The notes under the pieces were generated by a model. The model saw only the letters and a program-made list of their open reading frames with translations, made no database searches and had not been told where the DNA came from. This document shows positions 51,185 through 63,760 of a DNA stretch of 64,000 nt, piece by piece (the stretch's first letter is position 1; every line of letters starts with the position of its first letter). Position numbers and translations under genes: made by a program. Source of the stretch: Stromatinia cepivora (lineage: Eukaryota; Ascomycota; Leotiomycetes; Helotiales; Sclerotiniaceae). The stretch covers positions 1,488,001 to 1,552,000 of the forward strand of contig RCTD01000006.1 in NCBI GenBank assembly GCA_014898415.1. Reading direction: 5' to 3'.

Positions 51185-51590
51185 AAGTATACCGAGTGGC
51201 CCATCATATACGAAGTCTGACCTATATTAAGGATAATCCTTCAATATTCTTTCTTTATAAAACTATAATCATCTATATATTATCCTTAATTCTATATAGA
51301 TTGAAAATATAATATATAAAACAATTTCAATTAAACTATTCAAAAAGGGTTTTTCGCAATATAATAATATCGATATAATTTGAAGGATATATTTTTAAGA
51401 TTAATAAAATAATAAATTTTGTTATAAAGAGAATATTCTTTATATAGAAAATTATTTTAACAATTAATCTTTTATTAAAAAATATAATATTATAATAAAT
51501 ATAAATCAAATCAATAATAAAATTATATATAATCGATTCTAAATATTCGATTATAATAAAATTCAAATTTTTAAAGTAATAATAATATAA
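51185..51590 (-). repeat. Repeat X, less mutated copy
   Basis: Reverse complement of 20,480-20,905. The proximal part (51,186-51,230) retains G and C, whereas the other copy shows only C-to-T and G-to-A differences there. The minus-strand frame at 51,336-51,566 (76 aa) matches the plus frame at 20,532-20,732. Identity of the encoded sequence unknown. Confidence 0.8.
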
Positions 51591-51607
51591 GAAAATAAAG
51601 CTTTTTT

Positions 51608-52027
51608 GTTACGGGAACTTCCTCTAAGGTCATATAGAAATGGCTAAAGATCTTTCGAGATGGTTTAGATTAAACTTCAAATAGGAATTCGATAAAATTG
51701 TAATTAATTGCAATTCTTGTAATTATAATAATGAAACTAATGATTATTCTTGAATACAAAACTCTATATTATAATGAAATCCTATTCCTTATATAAACCT
51801 TCCTATTCTGCTTATATATACTAGACAATTAGGATAGCTATATTTCCTAGAACAATTAAATAATCCTGAATAGCTTTTGGATTTCTAATTATCCATTATA
51901 TAGTCCTTTAATCATATAACACAGTATATTGAATACCATTATAACACTATGCCCTTCTTAATTTAATATTTATCCCAAACGTTATATAATTAATAATTTC
52001 TATTACTGAAGATAATATTACCTTACA
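51608..52027 (-). repeat. 3' LTR of minus-strand G1 element
   Basis: On the + strand it starts tgttacgggaacttcctc and ends ccttaca, so each end has the TGT/ACA form of an LTR, giving 420 bp. Its distal 100 bases align with the end of the LTR at 6,395-6,493. Less degraded than the neighbouring pol. The outer end is well supported; the inner end is chosen on the ACA terminus only. The 5' LTR of this element was not found. Confidence 0.65.
51811..51821 (-). promoter_or_regulatory. TATA box of G1 LTR (minus strand)
   Basis: On the minus strand the LTR contains tatatataagcag, a TATA-like core promoter near the middle of the LTR. A second TATA-like word, tatataaac, lies on the + strand at about 51,790 and could serve the antisense ORF that starts at 52,049. 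Both roles are inferred from position. Confidence 0.35.
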
Positions 52028-52048
52028 ATTTGTTATATCTTCATCATT

Positions 52049-52579
52049 ATGAATAATAATTTTCCAAAAAAAAAAGAACAACTTCGTTTAGCTCGTTTTA
52101 TTGAATCTTATGATTCCGAAATGCTTTCGTATTTTTTGTATAAACATCAAAAATATAAATATATTGTTTCTTTTGCTAACTCTTTGCAATATATTGAATA
52201 TATTTGTCAAAGCAAGAAATTTAATATTCGTAATTCTTCGAAAAATGATTGAAATAATCTGAATCGTTAAAAGATTAGATTGAATGAAAAAAAGAAATAT
52301 ACTATTAACGCTTCTCAAAAAACGATAATCAAAATCCTTTGTTTTCGAAAACAAAAATGTTTTCTATTAAAACGTAAATCCGATATATTGTATTATAATT
52401 TATATACTCTGGATGAATTGATTGAAATTAAGGAAAAGGAATATTTGGAAAATAAACATATTGAAAAGAAAAAGGAACAAATGTTTTTCTTCATTACTAT
52501 TCCTAACAATAACTCCTTTATTTTCGATTCTTCTTTGGATCCTTCGATTCTTACTTTAATAAATTCTTTTTCTTTTTAA
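52049..52579 (+). pseudogene. Antisense accessory ORF of G1 element (best copy)
   Basis: Two abutting open frames on the + strand, opposite to pol, sit between the pol 3' end and the LTR. The first (52,049-52,252, 67 aa) starts with a basic segment (FPKKKEQLRLARFIESYDSE) and contains one Cys. The second (52,280-52,579, 99 aa) contains KILCFRKQKCFLLKRKS, ILYYNLYTLDELIEIKEKE, a Lys/Glu-rich helix and a tail SSLDPSILTLINSFSF. Codons are dominated by T-ending forms and few stops are present, in contrast to the surrounding pol. The same product is recognisable on the minus strand of the + oriented G1 element (5,455-6,050). I vaguely recall Arg/Lys-rich accessory proteins of this type in fungal genomes but cannot name a family. 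Function unknown. Confidence 0.65.
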
Positions 52580-52599
52580 CTAGATCAGAATATTACTAA

Positions 52600-55500
52600 T
52601 AGAACATCTTCAATTTCTTAGAACAATTAAGATTTCTTTTTAATTCCTATAAATTTTCGATATATAGATAATCTAATCATTTGATCAAATATTTGATTAT
52701 ATTTTTGATATATTTATAATTTAATGTTATTTCGATATTGTATATAATATTTGGATTGATTAATTCGATTTCTATAAATAGTATATTTGATATTTCTAAT
52801 AATGCTAATTCAAGTAAAAATATATAGAATGTTAAATAAATATTTATTGTATTTAATAATTTCAATTGATAATTAATGATTTCTATTATTTTATCAATCT
52901 TAAATAATCCTAGTTTCTTGTAATCTAATTTATTACTTAATCTTTTGATTTTGATATTTTATTGTAATAAATAAATTTTATTCTTTTTTTTTTAAATATA
53001 GATTCTATATTATATTTCGTATTATAATATACTATTATTTTGGATAATATAAATCTTAAATCAAAAGCAAATTGTTCTTATAAATGTTTTAATTATTCGA
53101 TTTATATTATTACTGATTTGATATTAATTTTCTATAATATTAATGTTTGATATACTTTAAAATTAAATCCAAAGTTAGTATATATTAATATTATCTTTAT
53201 AATTTTAGTTTCTAATATATTATATATGAATTGTATTATAAATAATAGTTCTACCTAATTATCTTATCGATAATTTTTATAATATTTAAAATATACTTTT
53301 ATAATTTGATTAATCCTTTTTATTTGATCATTTATTTATAAATGAAAAACTATTAATAATTTTCTTTTAATATTTATTAATATTAATAAGGTAATCCAGA
53401 ATTTCGAAATAAAGAGGTCGTTTTGATCCAAGATTATTTTATCTAATATTCCATATATATTTATTATAATCTTAAAGAATATATATATCAATTGTTTCAT
53501 AATCCATATTTCTTTGAATAATATTATATATACAAATTTTATCAATCTATTTATTATATTGAGTATCATATTATATTCAATTTCTATGATAGAATCTTTT
53601 GAAAATAATAATTTGATTACAAAGTCCTATATAATAAACTTCTATAATTAAAATAGCATATTTAAAGTTTGGAATTGATTATATAAAGTATATCGTAATA
53701 ATTTATTCTATATACAGATATCACAATTTCCAATAACTTCTTCGATTATCGTTCTTATTTATAAAAAGTAATTGATTTCCTATATTCTTATAAATATCCT
53801 TGTCATTCTTTAATATCTATATACCAACAATCTATATTATTCTATTATAAATTCCTTAATTATTCGATTAAGAATATATATTTTTCCTTGAAAATATATT
53901 ATATCGTTTTTTATTATAAATCCTGATTCTATTACTTTACAATATATTGTAAATCAATAATTCATTTTCCTTTTTGAATATCATATATAATTCACACGAT
54001 TTGTTTTCCTGATATTCTGATTTTCGATTAAAAATATCAATTTTAACGTTTTTTGATTCTTTGATATATATAATCTTAAAATTGTAATTAGTTATAATTT
54101 TCAATTATTTGATTTATCATCTATTTAATTACTTTATTATAATAAAATAAATCAAATTCTTATAATTTATATATATCTATATTATATATTTTGATCCTTT
54201 CAAATATACTCATTATTCTCTAAATATATCGATTATCACTAATAATTCTTTATTATATATTTTATAATTTAATTCGATTAATGATAATTTTCGAAAATAG
54301 AATATAATTGATTACTATTTCTCATTTTGATCTAATTAGCTTAGAATTACCCCCATAACGAAATCTAAGGAATCCGTTTCTATTATGATTTGCTTTTCTG
54401 AATCGAATATTAACAATATTGATTCTTCTATTACTATTTATTTGAATATTTTGAATAATTCTTGTATTTTAATTATCCATTCAAATATCCCTTACTCTTT
54501 TCTAATTAAATTAATTAAAAATATTATAATCCCTAAATAATCTTTAATAAATCTTTAATAGAAATTAATAAATTCTAAAAAAGATTATACTTCCTTAATT
54601 GTAATAAACTACTTTTATTCAAATACTATCTTAACCTTATTTTTGCTTATCTTGAACTCTTAATTTGATACAATAAATCCTAAAAACTCTATTTTCGTAA
54701 TATAAAATTCATATTTGTTTAATTTATATAGTAAATCAATTTTAACTAAATATTCGAGGATATTATTAATATCCTTAATATGTTGTTCTTTATTAATTAA
54801 ATATACTAGGATATTATTTAAATAATATATATAACAAATGTCTAAATATTATAATAATATATTATTTATAAGCTTTATAAATGTTATTAATATATTGATT
54901 AACCCGAATAATATAATCTGATATTCATATAATCCGTATCTAATTTTGAAAACAGTTTTCTATTCTTCGCTTTCTTTCATTTTAATCAAATAATAATTAT
55001 TATATAAATCCATTTTGATAAATATTATTGTTCTACTTAATCGATCTTTTAATTCTATAGCTAATAGAAATAAATACTGATTCTTTTTGATAAATATATT
55101 AAGCTTTTTATAATCCATAACTGATCTTTTGGTACTATCCTTTCTTGATACCTATATAATATAAGAAAGTTAGGATATCAAGACCTAATGCATAGCTAAT
55201 TCGTAGTTATATAATCATATAACTCTTCGTAATTAGATAAAAAAGAAGACTCTGTTCTTTTTTCCTTAATAAAAATCAATTGTTTTTCTATTAATCTTTT
55301 TGTACTTCATTTATATATAATCCAAAACATTATTTAAATCTACCAGTTTTACTATTTGAAATCTTTACAATATAATCTAATCAATTTCAATTCCTATTTC
55401 TCTTTGTAATATATTATCAGGATATATATATTTCGATCTACCCTTTTTACAATAATAATCTATACCAAATTCGAATTGTATAATTTATATTATATAAATA

Positions 55501-55600
55501 TATCTATAAAAAAACTATAATTGAAAAGAAAATAGAATTAACAATTTATAAATAAAAATGAGATTGATCCTGAAAAAATAACTTTTTCAAAATATAGGAT
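52600..55600 (-). pseudogene. Ty3/gypsy (chromovirus-like) pol, minus-strand G1 copy
   Basis: Read from 55,600 down. RT: a fingers relic MDYKKLNIFIKKNQYLF (about 55,060-55,115), FIKMDLYNNYYLI near 55,000, RYGLYEYQIILFGLIN (54,900-54,950), the active-site motif as YLNNILVY (54,800-54,826, both Asp now Asn) and the thumb IEFLGFIVSN (about 54,665-54,700). Integrase: an uninterrupted 77-codon frame at 53,336-53,569 contains IINRLIKFVYIILFKE (first catalytic Asp now Asn) and ILDQNDLFISKFW (second Asp kept). The integrase C-terminus reads KRLSNKLDYKKLGLFKI (about 52,905-52,955), followed by a chromodomain-like segment in the frame 52,677-52,865 and NLNCSKKLKMFY near 52,620. Stops and Asn substitutions fit C-to-T and G-to-A decay. 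Confidence 0.9.
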
Positions 55601-56150
55601 TACTAAATTTTGAATAAGGAAGTTTTGATTATCAAAATTCCTTTATTTGTATTTATTTATTATATCAAAGATAAATCATTTTTCAATAGAATTATTATTT
55701 TATTCTTTATTTTAAAAGGAATATATCAACCAAGGTTTTATTCAAAGATACAATTAATAATATCAAAAATATATTAGAATTTTAAATATAATGGAATTCT
55801 TATTTGTAAACGAATCATTTATTTTTATAAATAAGAAAACTCCAATTCCGAAGATAACCTTAATTGAATACAATTAATTATATTGAAGGATTTTGAACAT
55901 TTTATATATTTCTAAAATTATTTGAATATTTAAATATATATTAAAGCAATAGAAAGGATTGAATATAATATATTAAATTGATATCCTTAATATCGATAAC
56001 CAAAAATTTAAGATATATTTTAAAAAACTTTTAATTAAGGAATTTGAAATTTATATATTCCTTTAAAAGAAAAAAAAAACTTTAAAAAGGATTATATATA
56101 CTTTTCTTTTTTTTTGGAAGATTTATCAAAGGAAAACTATAAATACTGAA
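55601..56150. other. Junction between minus G1 and plus G3 elements, no gene seen
   Basis: The minus-strand G1 frame cannot be followed above about 55,600 and the + strand G3 gag begins near 56,160. Neither a G1 5' LTR nor a G3 5' LTR is visible, so the G1 element is probably truncated on its 5' side. Confidence 0.45.
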
Positions 56151-56159
56151 AATTATCGA

Positions 56160-57540
56160 AAACTAAATATTAAATTAGATTCTAACGAATTAGATATTTT
56201 TCAATCAAATTATAATAATGTAATGAATAATTTTGATTTATTTATGAAATTGAATTTCCTATAAAATGTTTTTTAAGAATCAAAGGATAATATTATTATC
56301 CTAATTATTAATCTTTTTGAAGCTATTGAAGAATTCTTTATTAATGATAATAAAAATTTTATTAAAAAAAGGAAAAAACAAAGAAAATCAAAAAAGAAAA
56401 AGAAGTAAATTAATAATAACAAAATCTATCAAAAATCCTATTTGTTATTTGTATTAAAAATTATATATATATATTCTTTATTATATTATATATTAAAAGT
56501 ATTATTATTCTTATTTTCAATGAAATCGATATATTTGATTTCCTTATAATTTGGGATATCTTATAAATTGATTATAATATATCTGATAAGAAAATATGAA
56601 TTTGATTTCTTTAATACTACAATTATATTATTATTATCCAAATCAAATTTATATCGGAATATAATCCTATTAAATATAATTGAAAAAAAAGATTAAAATC
56701 AATATTAGTCCAATATTTTTGTAATTACAATATCCAACAAATAATAGATATTCAAAACTTTTTTGATCAATTTGTTAATAATTAATATAATAAAAATAAA
56801 AAGAATTATAATACAAATCCAATAATTATAAAGGATTATATTATCAAATTTGTATTTTCGATTATTCAATTCATTAACAATTATATAATTATCGAATTCG
56901 AAATTAAAAGAATATTTCTGTATAATTTGTATATTCAAATAGGAAAAAAGATTATTAAATAATTTAAAATTGATTTTGATGATTCTATTTTTATGAATTT
57001 TAAAAGAATAATGAACGAAATTAATAAATAATATTTTTCTAAGGATTCTATTATCTGAATTTATAAAAAATCTAAATTTCATTAGATTATTGTTTTCTAA
57101 ATTATATATAAATATATGAAAATCCTATTTATTATTGATATTAATATAAAGTTTTATTTTTAAAGATAGAAAATAAAGGATATTATAGATGAAATTATTA
57201 ATCTTTTGGATAAATTTAATATAAATTATTTAAAAGTGAGAATTAAAAAACGAGAGATTCGAAGTTATTTTTCTTATTATTATAATATTAAATTATTCAT
57301 TGAAAGAGTAATATAAAATATAATAATTATTTTATCCAGAATAAATAAAAGAGGATTCTTTTTAATATAAATAAAATTTATAAAAAAGATTATTTTTATT
57401 ATTATTGTTTTAGAAGATCTTTTTATAATAATAATTATATTATAAAATAGAATTGTTTTAAAAAGATTAATGATATTAATATTGGATTATATTATTATAA
57501 TGAATATAAAAAATTTATATTTAATTTTAAAGGATATTTT
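56160..57540 (+). pseudogene. G3 element gag-like region
   Basis: Upstream of the G3 protease, a series of + strand frames of helical, charged character runs in order: 56,160-56,406 (NELDIFQSNYNNVMNNFDLF and a Lys/Arg-rich end KKRKKQRKSKKKKK), 56,706-56,960 (IQNFFDQFVNN, then IIIEFEIKRIFLYNLYIQIG), and 57,400-57,545, where NCFKKINDINIGLYYYNEY resembles the segment after a CCHC zinc knuckle in fungal gypsy gag proteins. Gag forms the virus-like particle and binds RNA. The assignment rests on order and character, not on a diagnostic motif. The 125-codon minus-strand frame at 56,705-57,082 is treated as a shadow. Confidence 0.45.
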
Positions 57541-58339
57541 AATTCTTTTTTAATTTTCAAATAAAAGGATTTTCTAAAGAATTATTAGATTGAAATATAT
57601 ACAAAAATTTATAGATTTGGTTAATAAAAGAAGTGATTGAAGAAATTTAATATTGAAGATAATTCATTGAATTTTGGAGTTTTGAGTATCGAAATTGTGA
57701 AGGGTATATTTGTGAATAATGTTAATTATTAAGAAAAGTAAATTGTTAATATTAATATAATTATTTAGTTTAAAGAAATTTTAAGGTTATAAAATCGGTT
57801 ATCTAAAAAATTCAAATCGATAGGATGAAATGGAATTAATAAATCTTAAAAATTATTAAATATTCTTTGAAAGATATTGTTCAGAATAATAAATCAAATT
57901 GAAATAGAAAGATTAAAGAAAGAATTCTTTAATAAAGATGAAATTATAGATATTAATAAAAATAAAGAAAATGAAATAAAAGAATCTCAAAAAGGGAAGA
58001 GTTTTCCTGAATTCAATGAAAATAGTATAATATAAGAAAATGGAATATTCAATTTTTATATTAAATTTTTAAGAATAAAAAAGTAAATATTAATTATTGT
58101 TTATATTACAAAATCCCTAATAGAAATCTTGAAATAAATTTGCAAAATCGAAATCCTGATAACAATTAGGATTGTTTTTATATATATATCAAATTTTCTT
58201 AAATAGATTTTTAAAAAAGTATTAATTGTAGATATTGAAGAATGAAAAGAGTTTTTCAGAAATTCAGAAATTTCTGTTGAATAAATTATAATAATTTTAA
58301 TAATTATTAATTATTTAAATATTTTCTTTAATTATTAAT

Positions 58340-58690
58340 CAAAAGAAATATATAATAATATATCTATTATTATTATAATCTTTATAGATAAGAATATCAA
58401 GATTAATAGTATTATTGATTCGGAATTGATAATCAATATAATAAGTTTGGAAATTGTAAGAGAATTGAGATTTATAATATGTGAATATAAGGTAATAATG
58501 ATTATTTTTGATAAAAATATTATTATTTTGTATAAATTGATTAAAGATATAGAAATCAATTTTGAAGAAATTAAAAATATCATTGATATTTTTATTCTGA
58601 ATAATATTAAAGATTTATTATTATTATTAAAGATATTATATTTATTTATAAAAAAGATCGATTTTGAATATAAAAGAGATAAATAGATTA
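58340..58690 (+). pseudogene. G3 retropepsin (aspartic protease)
   Basis: The frame open at 58,426-58,686 and its upstream extension read IIDSELIINIISLEIVREL, where D-S matches the catalytic D-S/T-G of retropepsins (the Gly is lost), followed by KDIEINFEEIKNIIDIFIL and KDLLLLLKILYLFIKKIDFE, which fit the second half of the fold and the LLLG-RP region. Retropepsin matures the Gag-Pol polyprotein. Position between gag and RT agrees. The minus-strand frame at 58,335-58,583 overlaps and is a shadow. Confidence 0.75.
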
Positions 58691-58740
58691 TATAAATTAT
58701 TGATAATAATAATATTAATAAGATTGATTATTGAATTATA

Positions 58741-61000
58741 GGATCAAAATATAAAGCAGATATTATAAAAATTGGTTTTGAAAAATTAAGAAAAGAATAG
58801 ATAATATAAATCCTAAAGATTATATTGATGATTTTCTAAAAATCCTAAATATTATCAAAAATAAAGGGAAATTTGAAAAATTCATTAAAAATTATTTCCT
58901 GAAATTTTTAATTGATATTTCAAATTTTAAGATAATCTTAAATTCTATAAAATTTAATATTAATATTATTCGAATTGGTTTTGACTTTGATATTGAAGAT
59001 ATATTTAATAATATTAAAGATTTAGAATAAAAGGGATTTCAGGAATACTTTATTATTAATAATATTCATTTCGATCTAAAAAAATTTAGAGTAGAAAATG
59101 ATATTTGAAAAAAACTAATTAATATCAAATCTAAAATTCTTGTTTTAATTAATAATATATATAAAAAAAAATGATAAAATAAAACTTTTGAATAAAATAA
59201 AATATATTAATAAAAAGATTTCAAAAGATGATTTTAATTGATTGGAATTGGAATATATAAAACATTTTATATATCAATTATTAAATCCTTTTTCGAAATA
59301 TTTAATATTATATTTCGATATTAAATTTGAAGATTTTTGATTGATATAAGAATATTTAGTATTATTAAATATCAAAAATATATTTTGGAAATATAAAAGG
59401 AATTTCTTTTTGTATTATTACAGAATCGAAAAACAATATTAATTTTTGATTAAATTGAAATCGATAATATTAAACCTTCAATTACCCTATTATAAACTAT
59501 CAAAATAATATTATATAAAGTTTAATAAATTTCTAATTTTATATTTTTTAAAGTTCTTTTATTAATAATTATTGAAATAATAAAAGATTATATCAAACGA
59601 AATATATTAAAGAAAGAAAAAGAATTATATCGAAATCTTTGGTGTTTAATTAAAAAGAATAAAATTGATAAATATTATATTATTATTATAATGATAAAAG
59701 TAAATACTATAATTTTGCAAAATATAAATATATCTTCAAATTTAGAGGAATTTGTTGAATGAATAATTGAATATTTATTAATATCTTTGATGAACTTTTT
59801 CTTTGAATATAATCAAATATTTTTAAATAAAAAGAATAGAGATATTATTATTATTATAATTTTTTTTAAATCTAACAAGATTCATTATTTTATTATAAAG
59901 AGCTATTAGTTCGATTATTCAATTTATAAGGATTGTATTAAGGATATTGTAAAATATTATATTCAATATTGTTATATTTTATTTGAATGATATTGAAGTT
60001 AAGGGTTCCAGAATTCGATATAATGAAATTGAAATTGAATTTGGATTGAGGAAGTTTGTTGTTGAATATCTGAAAAATTTGGATATTATAATGAAATATA
60101 TTGAATATATAGAATATATTATTAATATTAAATCCAAATAATATTATGATGAAATCTGAATTATAGATTATTATATTAATTCTAAAGAAAGAAATCCTGA
60201 TATTATCAAAATCATTAAGATATTTGAATAATTATTTTATTCGAATAATTATAAAATTAAAATATTCTTTGGAATATATATCTTTTATTAATTTTGAATA
60301 AAGAATTTTATTATTATTATAAAATCTCTTTATATATTATTAAAAAAGATATAGAATTTATTTAAATCATTAATTATAATATTATAATAATCTTATTAAA
60401 AAACAAATTAATTTTGATCCTAATTCTTTTTTTATTAATTTATTTATCTAAAATCAGAATCATTATATTCGTTATCCATATTAGCTTAATAAAATAGAGA
60501 ATTGTTTTAGATTAAATATATAATAATAAATTTTATATTATTATTAAATATAAAAGTAATATATAGAATTATATTAAACAGAATTATAATATTATTAAAA
60601 AGAATATAAAGGAATATTCAAAATTCTATAAAAATATAAAAGGGATTCTTATAATATTCATTTTTTTTAGAAATTAATATAAATATATTTATAATTTAAT
60701 AAAATAAAGTAGTTATAAATCTATTTGATATTTTAATTACAAAATAGATTATTTAGATCAATCAAATTCTTTGATTTTGATATTAAATATATTCTTGAAA
60801 ATAAAAACATTGTTATAAATACTTTATTATAATAATCACAAATTATTTTAAATAATATTAATAAAGAATATAAAGAAGATATTGATGATTCGATTATCAC
60901 AGATTTGAATTTGTTGTAGATAAATCCAGTAATAAATATAAATGATTTCAAAATTTTAAGATTATCTTAAATTTTGGAAGGTAGAAATGAAAGAATATAA
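58741..61000 (+). pseudogene. G3 reverse transcriptase and RNase H
   Basis: A gypsy RT of a lineage distinct from G1 and G2. After a linker (GSKYKADIIKI at 58,742), the RT core reads NLWCLIKKNKIDKY (about 59,632), NTIILQNINISSNLEEFVE (about 59,705), MNFFFEYNQIFLNKKNRDI (about 59,790), then the active-site block as FYLNDIEVKGSRIRYNE (about 59,975-60,030, first Asp now Asn) and the thumb GLRKFVVEYLKNLD (60,044) with KERNPDIIKIIKIFE (to 60,230). The RNase H end and tether read DFDIKYILENKNIVINTLL (about 60,770). Several stops (TGG to TAG/TGA type) interrupt it. Copies DNA from the element RNA when intact. Confidence 0.85.
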
Positions 61001-61199
61001 ATGATTGTTTAATATATTATTATATTATAGAAACCTAAAAATATATCAATAAAGGATTAACAAATTTTCAAAAAAAAAGTTTTTAATTTCTATATAAAAA
61101 ATCGTTGTTTATTCAGAACCCAAAGAAATAGATTGCTTTCTATTTATATAATAATAAACGATGATCTAATTGAAAAAAAAATCATAATTCGAATATATA

Positions 61200-62340
61200 A
61201 AGAATTAGATTATAAGAATTTAAAGTTATTATATATTAAAGTATATAATTATTATTAATGAAATGGAATATATAAGAATATGAAAAATTGAATGACTTTT
61301 GTTTTATTTATTAATTCAGATTATTCAAATAAATAAATAAATTAATGATTATTATTTGAACCTTAAATATTTAATATAAAATCAATATAGATATTATAAA
61401 AATATTTAACGATTATAAATTCAAATACTTTGTTGTTTTATAAAAAGATTTAAATAATTAAATAGAAATTAAAGTTTTATAGAATATTATTTTGGAAATG
61501 ATTGTTAAGTTTTTTTATAAAATAATTTATTATTATAATCTTTTTAAAGAAATCATTATAAATAAAAAATCTGAAAACAAAAGTGTTGTATTTGTTTATT
61601 ACGAAAAATATAGAATTGATAAAATCAAGATATCAGTTTATCATCTACAAAGTAATAAAATAATAGAAAAAAATTATCATTTTATCACAAAAGTATTTTT
61701 TCGTTTATTACCAAAAAAATATAAATGATTTAAATAATTAGAAACTATATTATTCATTGATTATATTTCAATTTATAAATTAATAAACAAAACATCATTT
61801 GAATTGATTTATAGAAGGAAAGCTATATTGTTTTTCGAAATTATATATATGATTTAAAGGATCCTTGATTAAGAAAATATATAAATTCAGAAAGATTTAT
61901 TGATTATTAGAATATAATAATTAAAAATACTAAATAAAGATATTAAGAAAACAATCTTTTGTAAATAATATTATAAAAAAGATAATAAATTTCGATATAA
62001 TTTCGATCATAAAATATTAAATAAAAATATTCGAATTGAAGATATAATTCTATATTATAACCTTTGATCAAAAATCGATATATTTTGTAATACAAAACTT
62101 GTTTTTAAATAATATAAATCTTACAAAATAATAAAGAAATTAAAAAGTCTTTTTATATATATTTTTGAAAAATAAATAATATTCTATTTAATAGAATCTG
62201 TATAAATATTTGTTTTAAAAAATATATCTTATATTTAAATCTCTTTATAAATAACAATTCTAAAGATTTATATAAATAAATAAATCAAAAAAACTGAGTT
62301 TTTAAATATTTATAATCTTTCAAATAAAAAATAATAAACA
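61200..62340 (+). pseudogene. G3 integrase
   Basis: The core is best seen in the open frame 61,492-61,728 (78 aa): FYKIIYYYNLFKEIIINK followed by KYRIDKIKISVYHLQSNKII, which matches the integrase segment leading to the catalytic Glu (Glu preserved in IIEKN; the usual H-P-Q is HLQ). The first two Asp positions could not be placed with certainty. Further downstream, broken frames read FELIYRRKAILFFEI (about 61,800) and IRIEDIILYYN (about 62,030), as in the C-terminal part of gypsy integrases. Integrase inserts the cDNA into the chromosome. No chromodomain is seen. Confidence 0.75.
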
Positions 62341-62659
62341 ATTAAGGATTATTTTTTATTTAATTATAAAATAATATAGAATCAAAAAAAAAAGTAAATA
62401 TAACAAATCAAAAAGGAATTACTATTACAAGCCCCCGACTACCAACCAAAAAGTCCGATAAGGAAAGCTTTATAATTCCTAAAAAGGAAAGAATATTTGA
62501 TTTCTTTTTGAAAAAAACTTATTATATTATCGATTTTACCTTTGAACAATTTACAAACAATTCCTGAATAATATTTGAATAATTCAATATTTTCTTTTTA
62601 AATTTATTCTCTTTAATAATTTGATTTAAAATTATCAATTTTTTCCTTATATTTATTTT
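62341..62659. other. No gene; G+C-richer patch
   Basis: After the integrase end there is a short little-mutated patch at 62,430-62,475 (acaagcccccgactaccaac and a gataaggaaagc word). It may mark the polypurine tract/LTR junction of G3 or a new repeat, but no TG...CA pair could be placed. Confidence 0.35.
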
Positions 62660-63760
62660 ACTATTTATACAAACTTTTATTTAAGTTTTGATATAATATT
62701 TGAAGAAGAATTTAATTAAATTATAATCTCCTATTTTATTAATAATAATACTCTTTTTCTTATTCAATATAAGGATTATTCTTTTAATAATGAAATCGAA
62801 ATATTTATATTTATTGAAACTTTTGAAATTAAGGAGAAATATAATGTTCTTGAATAATAACTCAATTATTTTATAAGTATTGTTGATCTTATTGGAGATT
62901 TTATAAATGAAATAAAAGATCGAATCGAAGATTAGAAGCTTTATAAAATGACTGATTTTTCCAAAACTGATTATTTTATTAAGAACAATAATACAATTCA
63001 ATTTATCAAATAATATTATAATAAAGTTAAAGAAAGTTTTAAAAATCTCGAAAGAATTTGAACAATTATTTAAGGAAAAATTCTTATCTGTTTTTAATCA
63101 AAGAATATAAATTTAAATAATATTTCAACAAAAACAAATATAATTTATTATATTTTTCATTTTAGTCTTCAAATCGTTATAAAATTTCTGAACAAATATA
63201 TAATCAAATGTTTTATATAAAAGAAAGATAAGGGAATTAAAAAATATAATCTTATAGATTTCTATATTATATATAAATTTATTATGAAAATTAATATAAA
63301 GAACAAAAAAGATTGAATATTCTTTTTTTATGATTTTATATTAAATTTTGTTTTTAGAATCTATAAATTTATTTTCGATAATTTTAGATTTCTGAAAGAA
63401 TATTATGAAAGCGAAAACTTCTCCGAAATTCAATAAAGGGATAAGTTTATCTGTAAAATAATTATTATAAAAATTACCCTGATATCCTTCGATAATGATA
63501 ATAATAAAAAGGAATCTAATATTAAAAAACGATTAAAAATAATTGCCATATCAGATACCCCTCGTGTATATCGACTTCTCCATTCCCAAACGATTGTATC
63601 AATTTCGGAGTTTGCAATTATGAATATCAATAAATTAAAAAAGAAAAATTATCATTTTGATTTCTCGAAAAAAGCCCCTTTTCATTTATCTATTCTAAAT
63701 AGATTTGTATTTTGTTATTATATAATTAATTATAATACAATCTTAAATTCTTTATAAAAA
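62660..63760 (+). pseudogene. Unrecognised reading frame, partly preserved
   Basis: A + strand frame can be followed with interruptions for about 1 kb. Around 62,885-63,050 it reads GDFINEIKDRIED and YYNKVKESFKNLER (helical, charged); around 63,335-63,430 RIYKFIFDNFRFLKEYYESE; and from 63,440 to 63,758 it is open with no stop, including KKRLKIIAISDTPRVYRLLH, SQTIVSISEFAIMN and KKNYHFDFSKKAPFHLS. This last part keeps G and C and ordinary codon use unlike its surroundings. It does not match gag, pol or transposase proteins that I know. It could be the gag of another retroelement or a fragment of a captured host gene. The minus-strand frames at 62,681-63,001 and 63,430-63,630 are shadows. Confidence 0.45.

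Noticed and set aside
56705..57082. Longest frame in the window (125 codons, minus strand)
   Set aside because: Hydrophobic Ile/Leu/Phe-rich with no family resemblance, and it lies antisense to the G3 gag region, where plus frames look more protein-like. Likely a shadow that is open by chance after mutation.
62681..63001. 106-codon minus-strand frame
   Set aside because: Low-complexity Ile/Lys/Phe composition; the opposite strand reads as charged helical protein continuous with the frame up to 63,758.
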